DNA from: Pontibacter amylolyticus
GTDB taxonomy: Bacteria; Bacteroidota; Bacteroidia; Cytophagales; Hymenobacteraceae
Direction: 5' to 3'
Length of the DNA stretch: 64,000 nucleotides
Assembly (NCBI RefSeq): GCF_014638845.1
Contig: NZ_BMFP01000001.1
Location: 226,690 to 290,689 of the forward strand
Position 1 is the stretch's first letter. Every line of letters starts with the position of its first letter. Under the pieces are notes generated by a model that ran no database searches, was not told the origin of the DNA, and saw nothing but the letters and a program-made list of their open reading frames with translations. Below are positions 43,376 to 52,814 of this stretch, in pieces. Position numbers and translations under genes: made by a program.

Positions 43376-46225
43376 ATGCTACAGAAAATCGGTTTGAGTA
43401 TCGTGCTCACGGCCAGTGTGGTCAGTGCAGCCGAGGCGCAGACAAAACTCGTGGAAAAGGTAACCAAGAAAAGCGATGAGCTGGTTATACCTTACGAAAA
43501 ATACAAACTGGCCAACGGCCTCACCCTGATCGTGCACGAAGATCACTCGGATCCGGTGGTGCATGTGGACGTGACCTACCACGTGGGCTCAGCCCGCGAA
43601 GAAGTAGGCAAGTCCGGCTTCGCGCACTTTTTTGAGCACATGATGTTCCAGGGCTCCGACAACGTGGCCGACGAAGAGCACTTCAAGATCGTGTCGGATG
43701 CAGGCGGTACCCTGAACGGCACCACCAACCGCGACCGCACCAACTATTTCGAGACTGTGCCAAGCAACCAGCTGGAGACAGCCCTGTGGCTGGAAGCCGA
43801 CCGCATGGGCTTCCTGCTGGACGCCGTAACCCAGAAGAAATTTGAGGTTCAGCGCGAAACCGTGAAGAACGAGCGTGGCCAGAACTACGACAACCGTCCT
43901 TATGGTCTGGTGTACGAGAAAACATCGCAGCACCTGTACCCGCACGGCCACCCCTACTCCTGGACCACGATCGGTTACATCGAGGACCTGAATCGCGTGA
44001 ACGTGGACGACCTGAAAAACTTTTTCCTGCGCTGGTACGGCCCAAACAACGCGACAGTAACCGTGGGTGGTGATGTGAATCCGTCTGATGTGGTGAAACT
44101 GGTGGAGAAATACTTCGGCTCTATACCTACCGGCCCGGCCGTGCAGGACATGAAGCCCATGGTCGCTTCGCTTAACGCAGACCGTTATATCTCTTACGAG
44201 GACAACATCCGCTTCCCGATGCTGCGCGTAACATACCCGGTGCCGGAAGCTGGTCACAAAGACGAGCACGCACTGGACGTACTGGCTGAGATCCTGGGTC
44301 AGGGACGTAACTCTATCTTCTACAAAAACTTTGTGAAAGAGCAGAAAGCCATGCAGGCTTCCGCCATGAACTCTACTTCAGAGCTCGCCGGTGAGTTTGG
44401 CATCAGCATTATGGCGTATCCAAACAGCACGTTGGCTCAGATGGAAGAGCTCCTGCGCAAGTCTATCGCGGAGTTTGAAACACGCGGTGTAACCGACGAA
44501 GACCTGCAGCGCTACAAAGCCTCTGCCGAGTCGAGCCTGGTGAACAGAATGGCAAGCGTGAGCGGCAAAGTGTCGCAGCTGGCTGCCTACGAAACCTTCC
44601 GCAACAACCCGAACTACCTGCAAGAGGAAATCCGCCGCATCAACGCGCTGACCAAAGCGGATGTGATGCGGGTGTACAACCAGTACATCAAAGGCAAGCC
44701 TGCCGTGATCCTGAGCGTGGTGCCGAAAGGCAAGCCGGAAATGGTGGCCAAAGCCGACAACTATACTGTTGACACCAAGGCGTCAGTAGCACAGCCTCAG
44801 GACTACAGCGGTTTGAGCTATACCAAGGCAGTTGACTCTTTTGACCGCAGCAAGCGCCCGGTTGCGGGTCAGGCCAAAGCGGTTAGCGTGCCTAACTTCT
44901 ATACCGCCAAGTTCAAGAACGGCATGAAGGTGATCGGCACCAAGTCGGATGAGATCCCAACCGTAACGCTGCAGCTGACTATACCTGGCGGACACCGACT
45001 GCTGGCCAATAATGCTGGCAAGGCAGGCATCGCTTCGCTTACAGCCTCTCTGATGAATGAGGACACCGAAAACTATACCTCGGAAGCCTTCACCAGTGAG
45101 CTTGACAAACTGGGTAGCTCAATCCGCATTGGTTCAGGTACAGAAGACACCTATGTAACGGTGCAGTCGCTGAAGAAGAACCTGGACAAAACACTGGTGC
45201 TGCTCGAAGAGCGTCTGTTCCGTCCGAAGTTCGCGCAGGATGACTTTGAGCGCCTGAAAAAGCAGCAACTGGAAGGTATAGCCAACCAGTCGACACAGCC
45301 GACGGCCATTGCCAGCAGCGTGTACAACAAACTGCTGTATGGTGACAACCACATCATGGCCATCCCGACCTCGGGTACCACGGAGTCAGTTACCAGCATT
45401 ACCCTGGATGATGTGAAGCAGTTCTACGCAGCCAACTTCACTCCTACAGGCGCTGAATTGGTAGTGGTAGGCGATATCAACGAAAAGGAGATCATCGGCA
45501 AACTCGGCTTCCTGAAAAACTGGAAGAAGAAAAACGTAACGGTGCCTGCCGATGTGAAAGCGCCTGCTATCGCAGCCACGAAGATTTACTTTGTGGACAA
45601 GCCGGATGCTGCGCAGTCAGAGATCAGAATCGGCTACGTAGCCCTGCCCTACGACGCGACCGGTGAGTACTATAAAACTTCGCTGATGAACTTCGTGCTG
45701 GGTGGCGCCTTTAACAGCCGCATCAACTTGAACCTGCGCGAAGACAAAGGCTATACCTACGGCGCCCGCTCCGGCTTTGGTGGCAGCCGCTTTGCAGGTC
45801 CGTACACGGCTTCTGCCGGTGTGCGTGCTGATGCCACAGCCGCTTCGGTGGTGGAATTTATGAAAGAGATCAACGATTTCAGAACCAAAGGCATCACAGA
45901 AGATGAACTGCAGTTCATGAAAAACTCGATCGGTCAGTCAGATGCCCGCCAGTACGAGACGCCAGCACAAAAGGCGAACTTCCTGGGCCGCATCCTGCGC
46001 TACGACCTGAAGAAGGACTACGTGAGCAAGCAGACGCAGATCCTCAACAACATGTCCAAGCAGGAAATCGATGCCCTGGCAGCCAAGCACCTGCCGGCCG
46101 ACAAGATGCACATCGTGGTAGTGGGTGACAAGAAAACCGTGTTGCCTGAACTGCAGAAGTTGAGCTACGAAGTGGTGGAGCTGGACACCAACGGCAACCC
46201 CGTAGGAACCTCGTCCGTAAAATAG
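43376..46225 (+). CDS. Two-domain M16 family (pitrilysin-like) zinc metallopeptidase, secreted
   Basis: A 949-aa exported protease (signal peptide to about residue 22, SAAEAQ). The N-terminal M16 module has the inverted zinc motif HFFEH (84-88), and the downstream ETVKNERGQNYDNRPYG stretch holds the third ligand Glu. A second M16 module (about 520-930) lacks the motif and serves as the partner half, with the conserved LREDKGYTYGARS segment. These clamshell enzymes degrade oligopeptides or damaged envelope peptides in the periplasm. A strong terminator follows; the next gene is an M48 lipoprotein. Confidence 0.93.
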   Translation: MLQKIGLSIVLTASVVSAAEAQTKLVEKVTKKSDELVIPYEKYKLANGLTLIVHEDHSDPVVHVDVTYHVGSAREEVGKSGFAHFFEHMMFQGSDNVADEEHFKIVSDAGGTLNGTTNRDRTNYFETVPSNQLETALWLEADRMGFLLDAVTQKKFEVQRETVKNERGQNYDNRPYGLVYEKTSQHLYPHGHPYSWTTIGYIEDLNRVNVDDLKNFFLRWYGPNNATVTVGGDVNPSDVVKLVEKYFGSIPTGPAVQDMKPMVASLNADRYISYEDNIRFPMLRVTYPVPEAGHKDEHALDVLAEILGQGRNSIFYKNFVKEQKAMQASAMNSTSELAGEFGISIMAYPNSTLAQMEELLRKSIAEFETRGVTDEDLQRYKASAESSLVNRMASVSGKVSQLAAYETFRNNPNYLQEEIRRINALTKADVMRVYNQYIKGKPAVILSVVPKGKPEMVAKADNYTVDTKASVAQPQDYSGLSYTKAVDSFDRSKRPVAGQAKAVSVPNFYTAKFKNGMKVIGTKSDEIPTVTLQLTIPGGHRLLANNAGKAGIASLTASLMNEDTENYTSEAFTSELDKLGSSIRIGSGTEDTYVTVQSLKKNLDKTLVLLEERLFRPKFAQDDFERLKKQQLEGIANQSTQPTAIASSVYNKLLYGDNHIMAIPTSGTTESVTSITLDDVKQFYAANFTPTGAELVVVGDINEKEIIGKLGFLKNWKKKNVTVPADVKAPAIAATKIYFVDKPDAAQSEIRIGYVALPYDATGEYYKTSLMNFVLGGAFNSRINLNLREDKGYTYGARSGFGGSRFAGPYTASAGVRADATAASVVEFMKEINDFRTKGITEDELQFMKNSIGQSDARQYETPAQKANFLGRILRYDLKKDYVSKQTQILNNMSKQEIDALAAKHLPADKMHIVVVGDKKTVLPELQKLSYEVVELDTNGNPVGTSSVK

Positions 46226-46241
46226 GCCATACTACACTTAG

Positions 46242-46271
46242 AAAAAGCCCCTGAATATCAGGGGCTTTTTT
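46242..46271 (+). terminator. Terminator after M16 peptidase
   Basis: AAAAAGCCCCTGA (46242-46254) pairs with TCAGGGGCTTTTT (46258-46270), followed by T-rich sequence. Confidence 0.85.
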
Positions 46272-46443
46272 ATTTGCACGAATTTCTGCGCTATACCTGT
46301 CCCCACTCCTTCCAACCAAGGCTATTTTTAATCCGTAAGGGCATACTAAAATCTAATCGCGCAAGTTCTAAGCATGTTGCAGGGGGATGTTTTTCGGCTT
46401 ATACCTATGCAGCGCTTCAACTTATTTTACCACTCTTAACCAA

Positions 46444-47280
46444 ATGAAGAAATATCTCAAAATTACTGCACCCTGGCTGCTTGTCTTTGTCAGCGTGTTT
46501 TTCGTGAGCAGTTGCAAAGACAATGAAGGCGTGATCTTCTCCATTCAGGACGACATCCGGCTGGGAGAGCAGGTGTCACAGCAGGTAGACTCCACCTTCC
46601 GTGCACAAGGCAAACTGCTGGAGCGCACCTCTACCAACGCCAACGTGAAAAAAGCCTACACCCACCTCGACCGCATCGTGAACCGGGTGCTCAACTCCGG
46701 CGAGATCAAGTATAGAAATGAATTCGTTTGGACAGTGAAGATCATCGACGACCGCGAGACACTGAACGCTTTCGCTGCTCCGGGAGGGCACATTTACGTG
46801 TATACCGGCCTGATGAAGTTCCTGGACGACGAAGACCACTTTGCCGGGGTGCTGGCGCACGAAATAGCCCACGCCGACAAGCGCCACAGTGTGCAGCAGC
46901 TGCAACGCGACTATGGTATAGCGCTGCTGCTATCCGTAGCGCTGGGGAACAATGCGGGCACGCTGCAACAGATCGCCGGTCAACTGGCCGGTACACTGGC
47001 AGGCCTGCGCTTCAGCCGGGGAGCCGAAACAGAGGCCGACAATGCCTCGGTGGTATACCTGGATGGCACCGACTACTATGCCTGCGACGGAGCAGCCGGT
47101 TTTTTCGTAAAGCTTAATTCACAGGCGCAGGGCAGCAATCCGCCTGAGTTTCTGAGCACACACCCGAACCCGGACAACCGCGTTGAAAACATACAGCAGC
47201 AGGCCAAACAGCGCGGCTGCGCAACAGACGGAGCCGCTAATACCGACTTCATCGAATTGAAAAAAAGCCTGAACCTATAA
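46444..47280 (+). CDS. M48 family metalloprotease, lipoprotein
   Basis: From ATG 46444 the protein is 278 aa with lipobox VSSC (Cys24); the upstream in-frame ATG 46387 adds 19 residues before the signal. HEIAH starts at His139 and the third ligand is in GAETEADNAS. The C-terminal FLSTHPNPDNRVENI matches the other M48 genes here. It probably removes damaged or misassembled proteins in the periplasm or at the outer membrane. Confidence 0.92.
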   Translation: MKKYLKITAPWLLVFVSVFFVSSCKDNEGVIFSIQDDIRLGEQVSQQVDSTFRAQGKLLERTSTNANVKKAYTHLDRIVNRVLNSGEIKYRNEFVWTVKIIDDRETLNAFAAPGGHIYVYTGLMKFLDDEDHFAGVLAHEIAHADKRHSVQQLQRDYGIALLLSVALGNNAGTLQQIAGQLAGTLAGLRFSRGAETEADNASVVYLDGTDYYACDGAAGFFVKLNSQAQGSNPPEFLSTHPNPDNRVENIQQQAKQRGCATDGAANTDFIELKKSLNL

Positions 47281-47337
47281 CATGCGAAGGTCTGCTGCAC
47301 GGCAGGCCTTTCTGTTTGACCTCTATACCTGCCCACT

Positions 47338-48477
47338 ATGAAAAAGATAAAGAATACGGCCGCAAAAGCTGTCTTGAAAGCAGAAGAGAAGTTTGACACC
47401 CTGACTTTTAACCTGCGCCGCAGGCTCAACATGTTCGGGCCGCTGCATATTATAGCGTACCGCAGCTACGGCACGCCTACCCGCCTCTATGTAAAAGGCC
47501 GTGTGCTGGTCGATAAGGGCATCACTTTGTCGGAAGCCAATGATACGCTTTGGGAGAACATCCTGAATATGTACAAGCGCTTCAATAGCCGGGAGATACC
47601 GGGCGCGCGCATAGAGCTGTGCCTGGGAGATCAGAAGCACGAGATCACGACTGATACAGAAGGCTATTTTGTGCTGAACCTCGCCCCGGAAAAGCCACTA
47701 GTACTTGAGGATGTCTGGCACACGATTGATGTCACGCTTTCCGAAGCCCCCGTCGAAGTGGAAAGCCCGGTAAAGGCACAGGCACATGTGCTCGTACCGC
47801 CTCCCGATGCCGAGTATGGCATTATCAGCGACATTGACGATACCATCGTGCGTACGGGCGCCACGAACCTGCTGCAGACCGGGCGAAACGTACTGCTCAA
47901 CAACGCGCACTCCCGTATACCTTTCCATGGCATCGCTTCTTTCTATAAGTCTCTTCAACTGGGCCGTAACGGCAAACGCAACAATCCGTTCTTCTACGTT
48001 TCGAGCAGCCCCTGGAACACCTATGACCTGCTCTATCATTTTCTGGAACTGAACGAAATTCCGCAGGGTCCGCTCCTGCTCCGGGATTTCGGAATAGACG
48101 AGAGCAAGCTCGGTGCCTCAGACCACATGAGCCACAAGTACAAGGAGATCGAGAACATCCTGATTACGTACCCTGAGCTCAAGTTCATTCTGATCGGCGA
48201 CAGCGGACAGCAGGATGCCGAGATTTACGCCGAAGTAGTGCGAAAACATCCGGGCCGCGTGCTGGCCATCTACATCCGGGATGTGAACATCGAAAAGCAC
48301 ACGACCAAAGTCGTCAAGATCTTCGACGAGTTTAAGGATAGCAAAGAGGTGGAAATGGTGCTTGTTAAAGAAACCCTGGAAGCCGCTGAACACGCTGCCA
48401 ATTGCGGTTATATCTTCACGGAAGAAATTCCGGAAATTGCCAGAGAAACCAAAGTGGATGCCGAGGGAGACGAGTAA
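47338..48477 (+). CDS. App1-like phosphatidate phosphatase (DUF2183, LNS2 catalytic domain)
   Basis: A 379-aa protein. The C-terminal half contains the HAD-type motif SDIDDTIVRTG with Asp165 and Asp167 as expected nucleophile and acid/base, FFYVSSSPWNTYDLL, then ILIGDSGQQDAEIY. This is the App1/lipin-like DUF2183 signature; fungal App1 dephosphorylates phosphatidate. The N-terminal part (about 50-155) looks beta-rich. No signal peptide, so it is probably cytoplasmic or membrane-peripheral. It follows the M48 gene by 57 nt on the same strand. Confidence 0.85.
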   Translation: MKKIKNTAAKAVLKAEEKFDTLTFNLRRRLNMFGPLHIIAYRSYGTPTRLYVKGRVLVDKGITLSEANDTLWENILNMYKRFNSREIPGARIELCLGDQKHEITTDTEGYFVLNLAPEKPLVLEDVWHTIDVTLSEAPVEVESPVKAQAHVLVPPPDAEYGIISDIDDTIVRTGATNLLQTGRNVLLNNAHSRIPFHGIASFYKSLQLGRNGKRNNPFFYVSSSPWNTYDLLYHFLELNEIPQGPLLLRDFGIDESKLGASDHMSHKYKEIENILITYPELKFILIGDSGQQDAEIYAEVVRKHPGRVLAIYIRDVNIEKHTTKVVKIFDEFKDSKEVEMVLVKETLEAAEHAANCGYIFTEEIPEIARETKVDAEGDE

Positions 48478-48615
48478 GTTTAGGAGTTTGGGAGTTTAGA
48501 AGAAAAGAATTAGAAATTGAGAGTTAATGAGAAGTGGAATTGCGGACAAAATAATGCTGTCACCTTTCTTATATTCCTAAACTTTCAAACTCTTAAAATC
48601 CCAAACTCTTAAACT
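48477..48615. repeat. Palindromic intergenic element, family C
   Basis: The left arm (48478-48500) is made of GTTTAGGA / GTTTGGGA / GTTTAGA words. The right arm (48574-48614) repeats the complement (TCCTAAACTTTCAAACTCTTAAAATCCCAAACTC). It fills the gap between convergent App1-like and SnoaL-like genes and may serve as a terminator. Confidence 0.7.
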
Positions 48616-48618
48616 TGA

Positions 48619-49113
48619 TTAGCTTGAATGATCTGCTACGATCTTCCACCCTTCCGGAAAGCGCTTGAGGATGATGGAGAAGTGTCCCTGGAGGTCGCCC
48701 AGTTGGGCTTCGCGCTGCAGGTGCCATTTGCCCACCACCAGCATGTGGTCTGCAGCCAGGTGGCGCATCTCTTTCAGGTCGAAGGTCAACTTACCCATGG
48801 CTGCCGGATCAGGGTAGCTCTTGCGGTAGTTGTCCAACGTCTTCTGCCAGCCGTAGGTCAGGCCGCTTTTACCTACAAACAGCAGCGAGTCGGATTTCCA
48901 GTAGTCCTGCATAAAGCACTCGAGGTTGCCCTGGCTCCAGCAGGCCGACTGCGCGGCCAGCATGTCGCGCACCTGCGCTTCTGCCGCCGCTGTATCGTGC
49001 ATGGCAGGTGCATTGGTGGTAAGCTCCACCTGTTTCTCTTCGTTCTGCTGACAAGCCGTGAAAGACAAGCCTATACCTAGGGCCAGTGCGGCAATAAACT
49101 TATTTCTTTTCAT
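48619..49113 (-). CDS. SnoaL/NTF2-like fold lipoprotein
   Basis: From ATG 49113 a 164-aa protein with a signal peptide and lipobox SFTAC. The mature part fits the NTF2-like/DUF4440 pattern: an amphipathic helix ending AQSACWSQGNLECFMQDYWKS, then YGWQKTLDNYRKSYPD and a beta-sheet ending EGWKIVADHSS. Such domains bind small ligands; the function here is unknown. An earlier ATG (49152) would overlap mtgA by 53 nt rather than 14. Probably co-transcribed with mtgA. Confidence 0.8.
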   Translation of the reverse strand: MKRNKFIAALALGIGLSFTACQQNEEKQVELTTNAPAMHDTAAAEAQVRDMLAAQSACWSQGNLECFMQDYWKSDSLLFVGKSGLTYGWQKTLDNYRKSYPDPAAMGKLTFDLKEMRHLAADHMLVVGKWHLQREAQLGDLQGHFSIILKRFPEGWKIVADHSS

Positions 49114-49837
49114 CTTTTTGGGGAAGTATGGTTTTGATATAAGTAGTTCCACCCAGTCGGCCCATGGCGCGGGCTATACGACGCTGCCTGCCTAATACGT
49201 AGGCCGACGGTCTTTCGGCCGAATAGCGAATGGGGTTGGGCAGCACAGCTGCCAGGCGAGCCGCCTCCTGCCGCCCAACCTTCGCAGCCGGTTTTCTAAA
49301 GTATTTCTGGGAAGCAGCCTCTACGCCAAACATCCCGTCTCCCATCTCGGCAATGTTCAGGTATACCTCCAGGATGCGCTGCTTTCCCCACAGCAATTCG
49401 ATCAGGAAAGTAAAGTAAGCCTCTACGCCTTTGCGCAGGTAACTGCGGCCATGCCACAAGAATACGTTCTTGGCCACTTGCTGACTGATGGTGCTGCCTC
49501 CCCGGATGTTCTTCCCTTTCTGATTGCGCTTGAAGGCATCGGCAATGGCATCGAAATCGAAACCGTTGTGCTCCAGAAAAAGCTGGTCTTCGGACGCCAC
49601 CACGGCCAGCGGCAGCTGCTCTGACATCTCCTCCAAAGAAACGAACTTATACCTGATCACGGGGTCAGCTTTGTCGGCTGTGCCGGCTTCGGCGCGCCGC
49701 TTCACCATATGCAGCGTGGCCGGTGGCGCCACCCAACGGTATACCAACACCCACAGCACACTCAGGAGCACGAGGCTCAGCAAAAGCTTTGTGATGATAA
49801 GCCTGATCTCACGAAAGCCCAGCCGTTTCTTCTTCAT
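49100..49837 (-). CDS. mtgA: Monofunctional peptidoglycan glycosyltransferase
   Basis: A 245-aa GT51 enzyme that polymerises lipid II into glycan strands. It has an N-terminal membrane anchor (about 13-30), catalytic Glu in VVASEDQLFLEHNGFD, then GGSTISQQVAKNVFLW, GKQRILEVYLNIAEMG and AARLAAVLPNPIRYS. No transpeptidase domain follows, so it is MtgA rather than a class A PBP. The downstream lipoprotein gene overlaps by 14 nt. Confidence 0.95.
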   Translation of the reverse strand: MKKKRLGFREIRLIITKLLLSLVLLSVLWVLVYRWVAPPATLHMVKRRAEAGTADKADPVIRYKFVSLEEMSEQLPLAVVASEDQLFLEHNGFDFDAIADAFKRNQKGKNIRGGSTISQQVAKNVFLWHGRSYLRKGVEAYFTFLIELLWGKQRILEVYLNIAEMGDGMFGVEAASQKYFRKPAAKVGRQEAARLAAVLPNPIRYSAERPSAYVLGRQRRIARAMGRLGGTTYIKTILPQKDEKK

Positions 49838-49990
49838 TTTCAGCGTTCAAAAAATAAGTGCGCAAAGCTAAGCGTTTTGGCTCATATTGCAACAAAAGCG
49901 GCGTGGCTGAATTGTCATACTTAACACGCGTCCGAACATACCCGTATTCCATATACAAAACACGAACTTGTCTGTTATAGAGCTAAAGAA

Positions 49991-50632
49991 ATGGCCATGC
50001 AAAAGTACCTCCCCTTGTTCCCTCTGAATATCGTGGTATTTCCGGGCGAGAAGCTGAACCTGCACATCTTCGAGCCCCGCTACAAGCAGCTGGTCTACGA
50101 CTGCCTCGAAAGCGGCAGTACATTTGGCATACCTACCTATATCAATAATAGTGTGGGCCTCTACGGCACAGAGATCAAGCTGCTGCAGGTTGAGAAAAAA
50201 TACGAAAGCGGCGAGATGGACATCCGTACGCAGGGTTTGGGCATCTTTAAAATACTGAAGTTTGATAAACAGGCACCCGGCCGGCTGTATGCTGGGGGGC
50301 AGGTGGAGGAAGTAGAGAACCTGGCCGATGAAGATATTGTGACGAAGGAACAAATACGTGAAAAACTACGTGAACTCTACATGGCCTTAGGTATAAGCAA
50401 CATCTTTCTGGACCTGCCCAATAACTTCACATCCTATGACGTAGGCCATCATTTGGGCCTCAATACCGAACAGGAGTATACTTTATTGCAGTGTAACAGC
50501 GAAGCCCTGCGGCAAGAGATGATTTTGCAGCATCTCCTGCAAGTATTGCCTATCGTAGCCGAAACCGAGAAACTGAAGGAGCGCGTCAAGCTCAACGGTC
50601 ATTTCAAAAACCTCACGCCACCCAACTTCTGA
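49991..50632 (+). CDS. LON peptidase N-terminal (substrate-binding) domain protein
   Basis: A 213-aa protein consisting only of the Lon N domain (PUA-like fold): LPLFPLNIVVFPGEKLNLHIFEPRYKQLV, then TFGIPTYIN. It has no ATPase or protease region. Such proteins may bind hydrophobic peptides or act as adaptors; function unproven. The stop codon overlaps the start of the metallophosphoesterase gene (TGATG), suggesting translational coupling. Confidence 0.88.
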   Translation: MAMQKYLPLFPLNIVVFPGEKLNLHIFEPRYKQLVYDCLESGSTFGIPTYINNSVGLYGTEIKLLQVEKKYESGEMDIRTQGLGIFKILKFDKQAPGRLYAGGQVEEVENLADEDIVTKEQIREKLRELYMALGISNIFLDLPNNFTSYDVGHHLGLNTEQEYTLLQCNSEALRQEMILQHLLQVLPIVAETEKLKERVKLNGHFKNLTPPNF

Positions 50633-51861
50633 TGCTGCTATACTTCCTTATCATACCTACCGTGCTGTTTCTGGTTTTTGGGCTGTTCAGCTACTGGCAG
50701 GAGCTCAAATACCGCAACAAGCCGTTCTACAAACTTTCGGATGTAGGCTGGCGCAAGTGCCTGCCTAAACCGGAGGCGCGGCTGGTGCACAGCATCGCGT
50801 TTATGGGTGACGTGGGCTATGTCGCAACCGACGGCACGGACCCTGTCATGCGGCTCCTGGAGGAGTGGCAGCAGAATACAGGCCCCGATGGGAGCGTCCT
50901 GTTCCTGGGAGATAACCTCTACCCGGTGGGCATGCCTGCCGAGACGCACCGCCACTACCCTGCCGCCAAAGAGCGTCTGGATTTCCTGCTAGGGCAAATG
51001 GGCGCTTACGCAGGGCGCAAGATTTTTCTCAGCGGCAACCACGACTGGAACAAAGGCCGTGCTAAAGGACTGGAGTATGTGCTGCGACAGGAAAAATACG
51101 TGGTGGACACGCTGCAGGACGAGAACAGTTACCTGCCCCGGCACGGTTGCCCTGGCCCGGAGGCTATACAATTAGCAGAGGGGTTGCTCCTGGTGATCAT
51201 CAACACACAGTGGTGGGTGCAACGCGGCGAAAAGCCGATGGGTATCGGGCAGGGCTGCCCTTATGATGACATTGAGGAATTCTTTGTGCGTCTGAACCAG
51301 ATCCTGCGGCGTAACCGACACCAGCGCATCGTGGTGGCAGCGCACCACCCGCTTTACAGCAATGCGCTTCACGGCGGCAAATTCACGATCAAGCAGCATA
51401 TCTTTCCGCTGACGGCCGCCCACAAACGCTTTTATATTCCATTGCCTATCTTCGGCTCTTTATATCCTTTTTACCGTCAGCTATTCGGGGCCTATGAAGA
51501 CATGTCGCACCGTAAATACCGCAAGATGCGCAAGCGCCTGCTCCGTATCTTCCATCAGTACAGCAACATTGTATATGTGGCGGGGCACGACCATAACCTG
51601 CAGCACTTTGAGGTGCGGGACAACCATTACATCGTAAGCGGCTCGGGCAGTAAAACCTCCTTTGTAAAAAAAGGCGGCAAAGCCACCTTTACGTTGGAGC
51701 AGCGCGGTTTCTTTGTGCTCAACTACTACGACACAGGAGAGGTTTGGATAGAGGCGCTCGCCGTCCCGGAAACAGAAGACGTCCCAAAGCCAGGGGTTGT
51801 CGTGTTCAGGAAAGAGCTTGGCACCGTTTTGCAGCCCAAAGTACAGGCACAGCAGGTATAG
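50632..51861 (+). CDS. Membrane-anchored metallophosphoesterase
   Basis: A 409-aa calcineurin-like phosphoesterase. An N-terminal membrane segment (about 3-20) is followed by the metal-binding series: MGDVGY, FLGDNLY, LSGNHDWN, AAHHPLYS and AGHDHNLQHF. In many Bacteroidota this domain is fused to a kinase-like segment and an outer-membrane barrel; here it ends after the catalytic core. The stop codon lies in CAGGTATAG. Substrate unknown (phosphodiester or phosphomonoester). Coupled to the Lon-N gene upstream. Confidence 0.9.
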   Translation: MLLYFLIIPTVLFLVFGLFSYWQELKYRNKPFYKLSDVGWRKCLPKPEARLVHSIAFMGDVGYVATDGTDPVMRLLEEWQQNTGPDGSVLFLGDNLYPVGMPAETHRHYPAAKERLDFLLGQMGAYAGRKIFLSGNHDWNKGRAKGLEYVLRQEKYVVDTLQDENSYLPRHGCPGPEAIQLAEGLLLVIINTQWWVQRGEKPMGIGQGCPYDDIEEFFVRLNQILRRNRHQRIVVAAHHPLYSNALHGGKFTIKQHIFPLTAAHKRFYIPLPIFGSLYPFYRQLFGAYEDMSHRKYRKMRKRLLRIFHQYSNIVYVAGHDHNLQHFEVRDNHYIVSGSGSKTSFVKKGGKATFTLEQRGFFVLNYYDTGEVWIEALAVPETEDVPKPGVVVFRKELGTVLQPKVQAQQV

Positions 51862-51868
51862 CTTCTAA

Positions 51869-52780
51869 TTATGCCTCTTCAGGTATAGGCAGAATCACTT
51901 TGAGGCTTTTGGGGTGCATCGTCACTTTGATCACCTCATCCAGTTCAGCCGGCTCGCCGTCGATGTGCACCACTTCATGGTCTACGTTGTAAACGGTGGC
52001 CTTGCGGCAGCTGATGCGTCGGGTATAGATGGAGCCATCAATATTATCGGTATACATCCTCACCAGCAACACAGGCGCGGCAGCTTTTGGAAAAGGCTCA
52101 ATCAGGCAGATTTCGAAGCGCCCGTCGTTCAGGATTCCGCTGGGGTTGATGGCGGCATTGCTCCCAAAGGCGTTGGCATTGGCAATGGTCACCATAAAGG
52201 CCTGCCCCTCAAAATTCTCCGTGTCAGTCTCTATGCGATAAAACTTGGGCTCGTAATTCATGTACTCCTGCAGGGCTATCCAGGCATAGGCGCCCGGTCC
52301 GCGCTTATCCCCTTCGCAAAAGCGCTTTACGACCAGGGCGTTAAATCCAAGATCGCTGAGATGAATTGAAGGCTTCCCATTCAGGTCGATGGTGTCGATG
52401 TTGCGCACAACGTGTTCGTGGATCAGTTGCAGGGCCTCTTCCGTATCCTGAGGTATACCCAGGTCTTTTGAGAGTCCGTTGCCGGAGCCAAGCGGTATAA
52501 TGCCCAGGGGGGTCTGCGTGCCGATCAGCAGGGCGCCGACCAGACTGACCGTGCCATCGCCCCCAACTGCAAAAACAGCGTCATAGGTATTTTCCTCCAT
52601 GAGCTGCTTGATCTGCTCTAAGTCACTTTCGCCTGTCGTGCGATAGATCGTGCACTTGATCTGATGATCAGCACATTCTGTCTTTATCTCATCTTCCAGT
52701 TCCTCTTTGTCGATATCACCTGCTATGGGGTTGATGACAAACAGGAGGTGATGGAATTTTATGTCTTTTTGCGTAGGCAT
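51869..52780 (-). CDS. Diacylglycerol kinase family lipid kinase
   Basis: A 303-aa DgkB/YegS-type kinase that phosphorylates diacylglycerol or another lipid alcohol. Landmarks are FVINPIAGD, the nucleotide loop VGGDGTVSLV and PLGSGNGLSKDLGIP, with a C-terminal beta domain (NDGRFEICLIEPF). Cytosolic, acting at the membrane. The App1-like phosphatase a few kb away would run the opposite reaction; the link is speculative. Confidence 0.92.
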   Translation of the reverse strand: MPTQKDIKFHHLLFVINPIAGDIDKEELEDEIKTECADHQIKCTIYRTTGESDLEQIKQLMEENTYDAVFAVGGDGTVSLVGALLIGTQTPLGIIPLGSGNGLSKDLGIPQDTEEALQLIHEHVVRNIDTIDLNGKPSIHLSDLGFNALVVKRFCEGDKRGPGAYAWIALQEYMNYEPKFYRIETDTENFEGQAFMVTIANANAFGSNAAINPSGILNDGRFEICLIEPFPKAAAPVLLVRMYTDNIDGSIYTRRISCRKATVYNVDHEVVHIDGEPAELDEVIKVTMHPKSLKVILPIPEEA

Positions 52781-52814
52781 GGTGTGATGTCAGTTTATAG
52801 TTGAGAGCCCGGTC

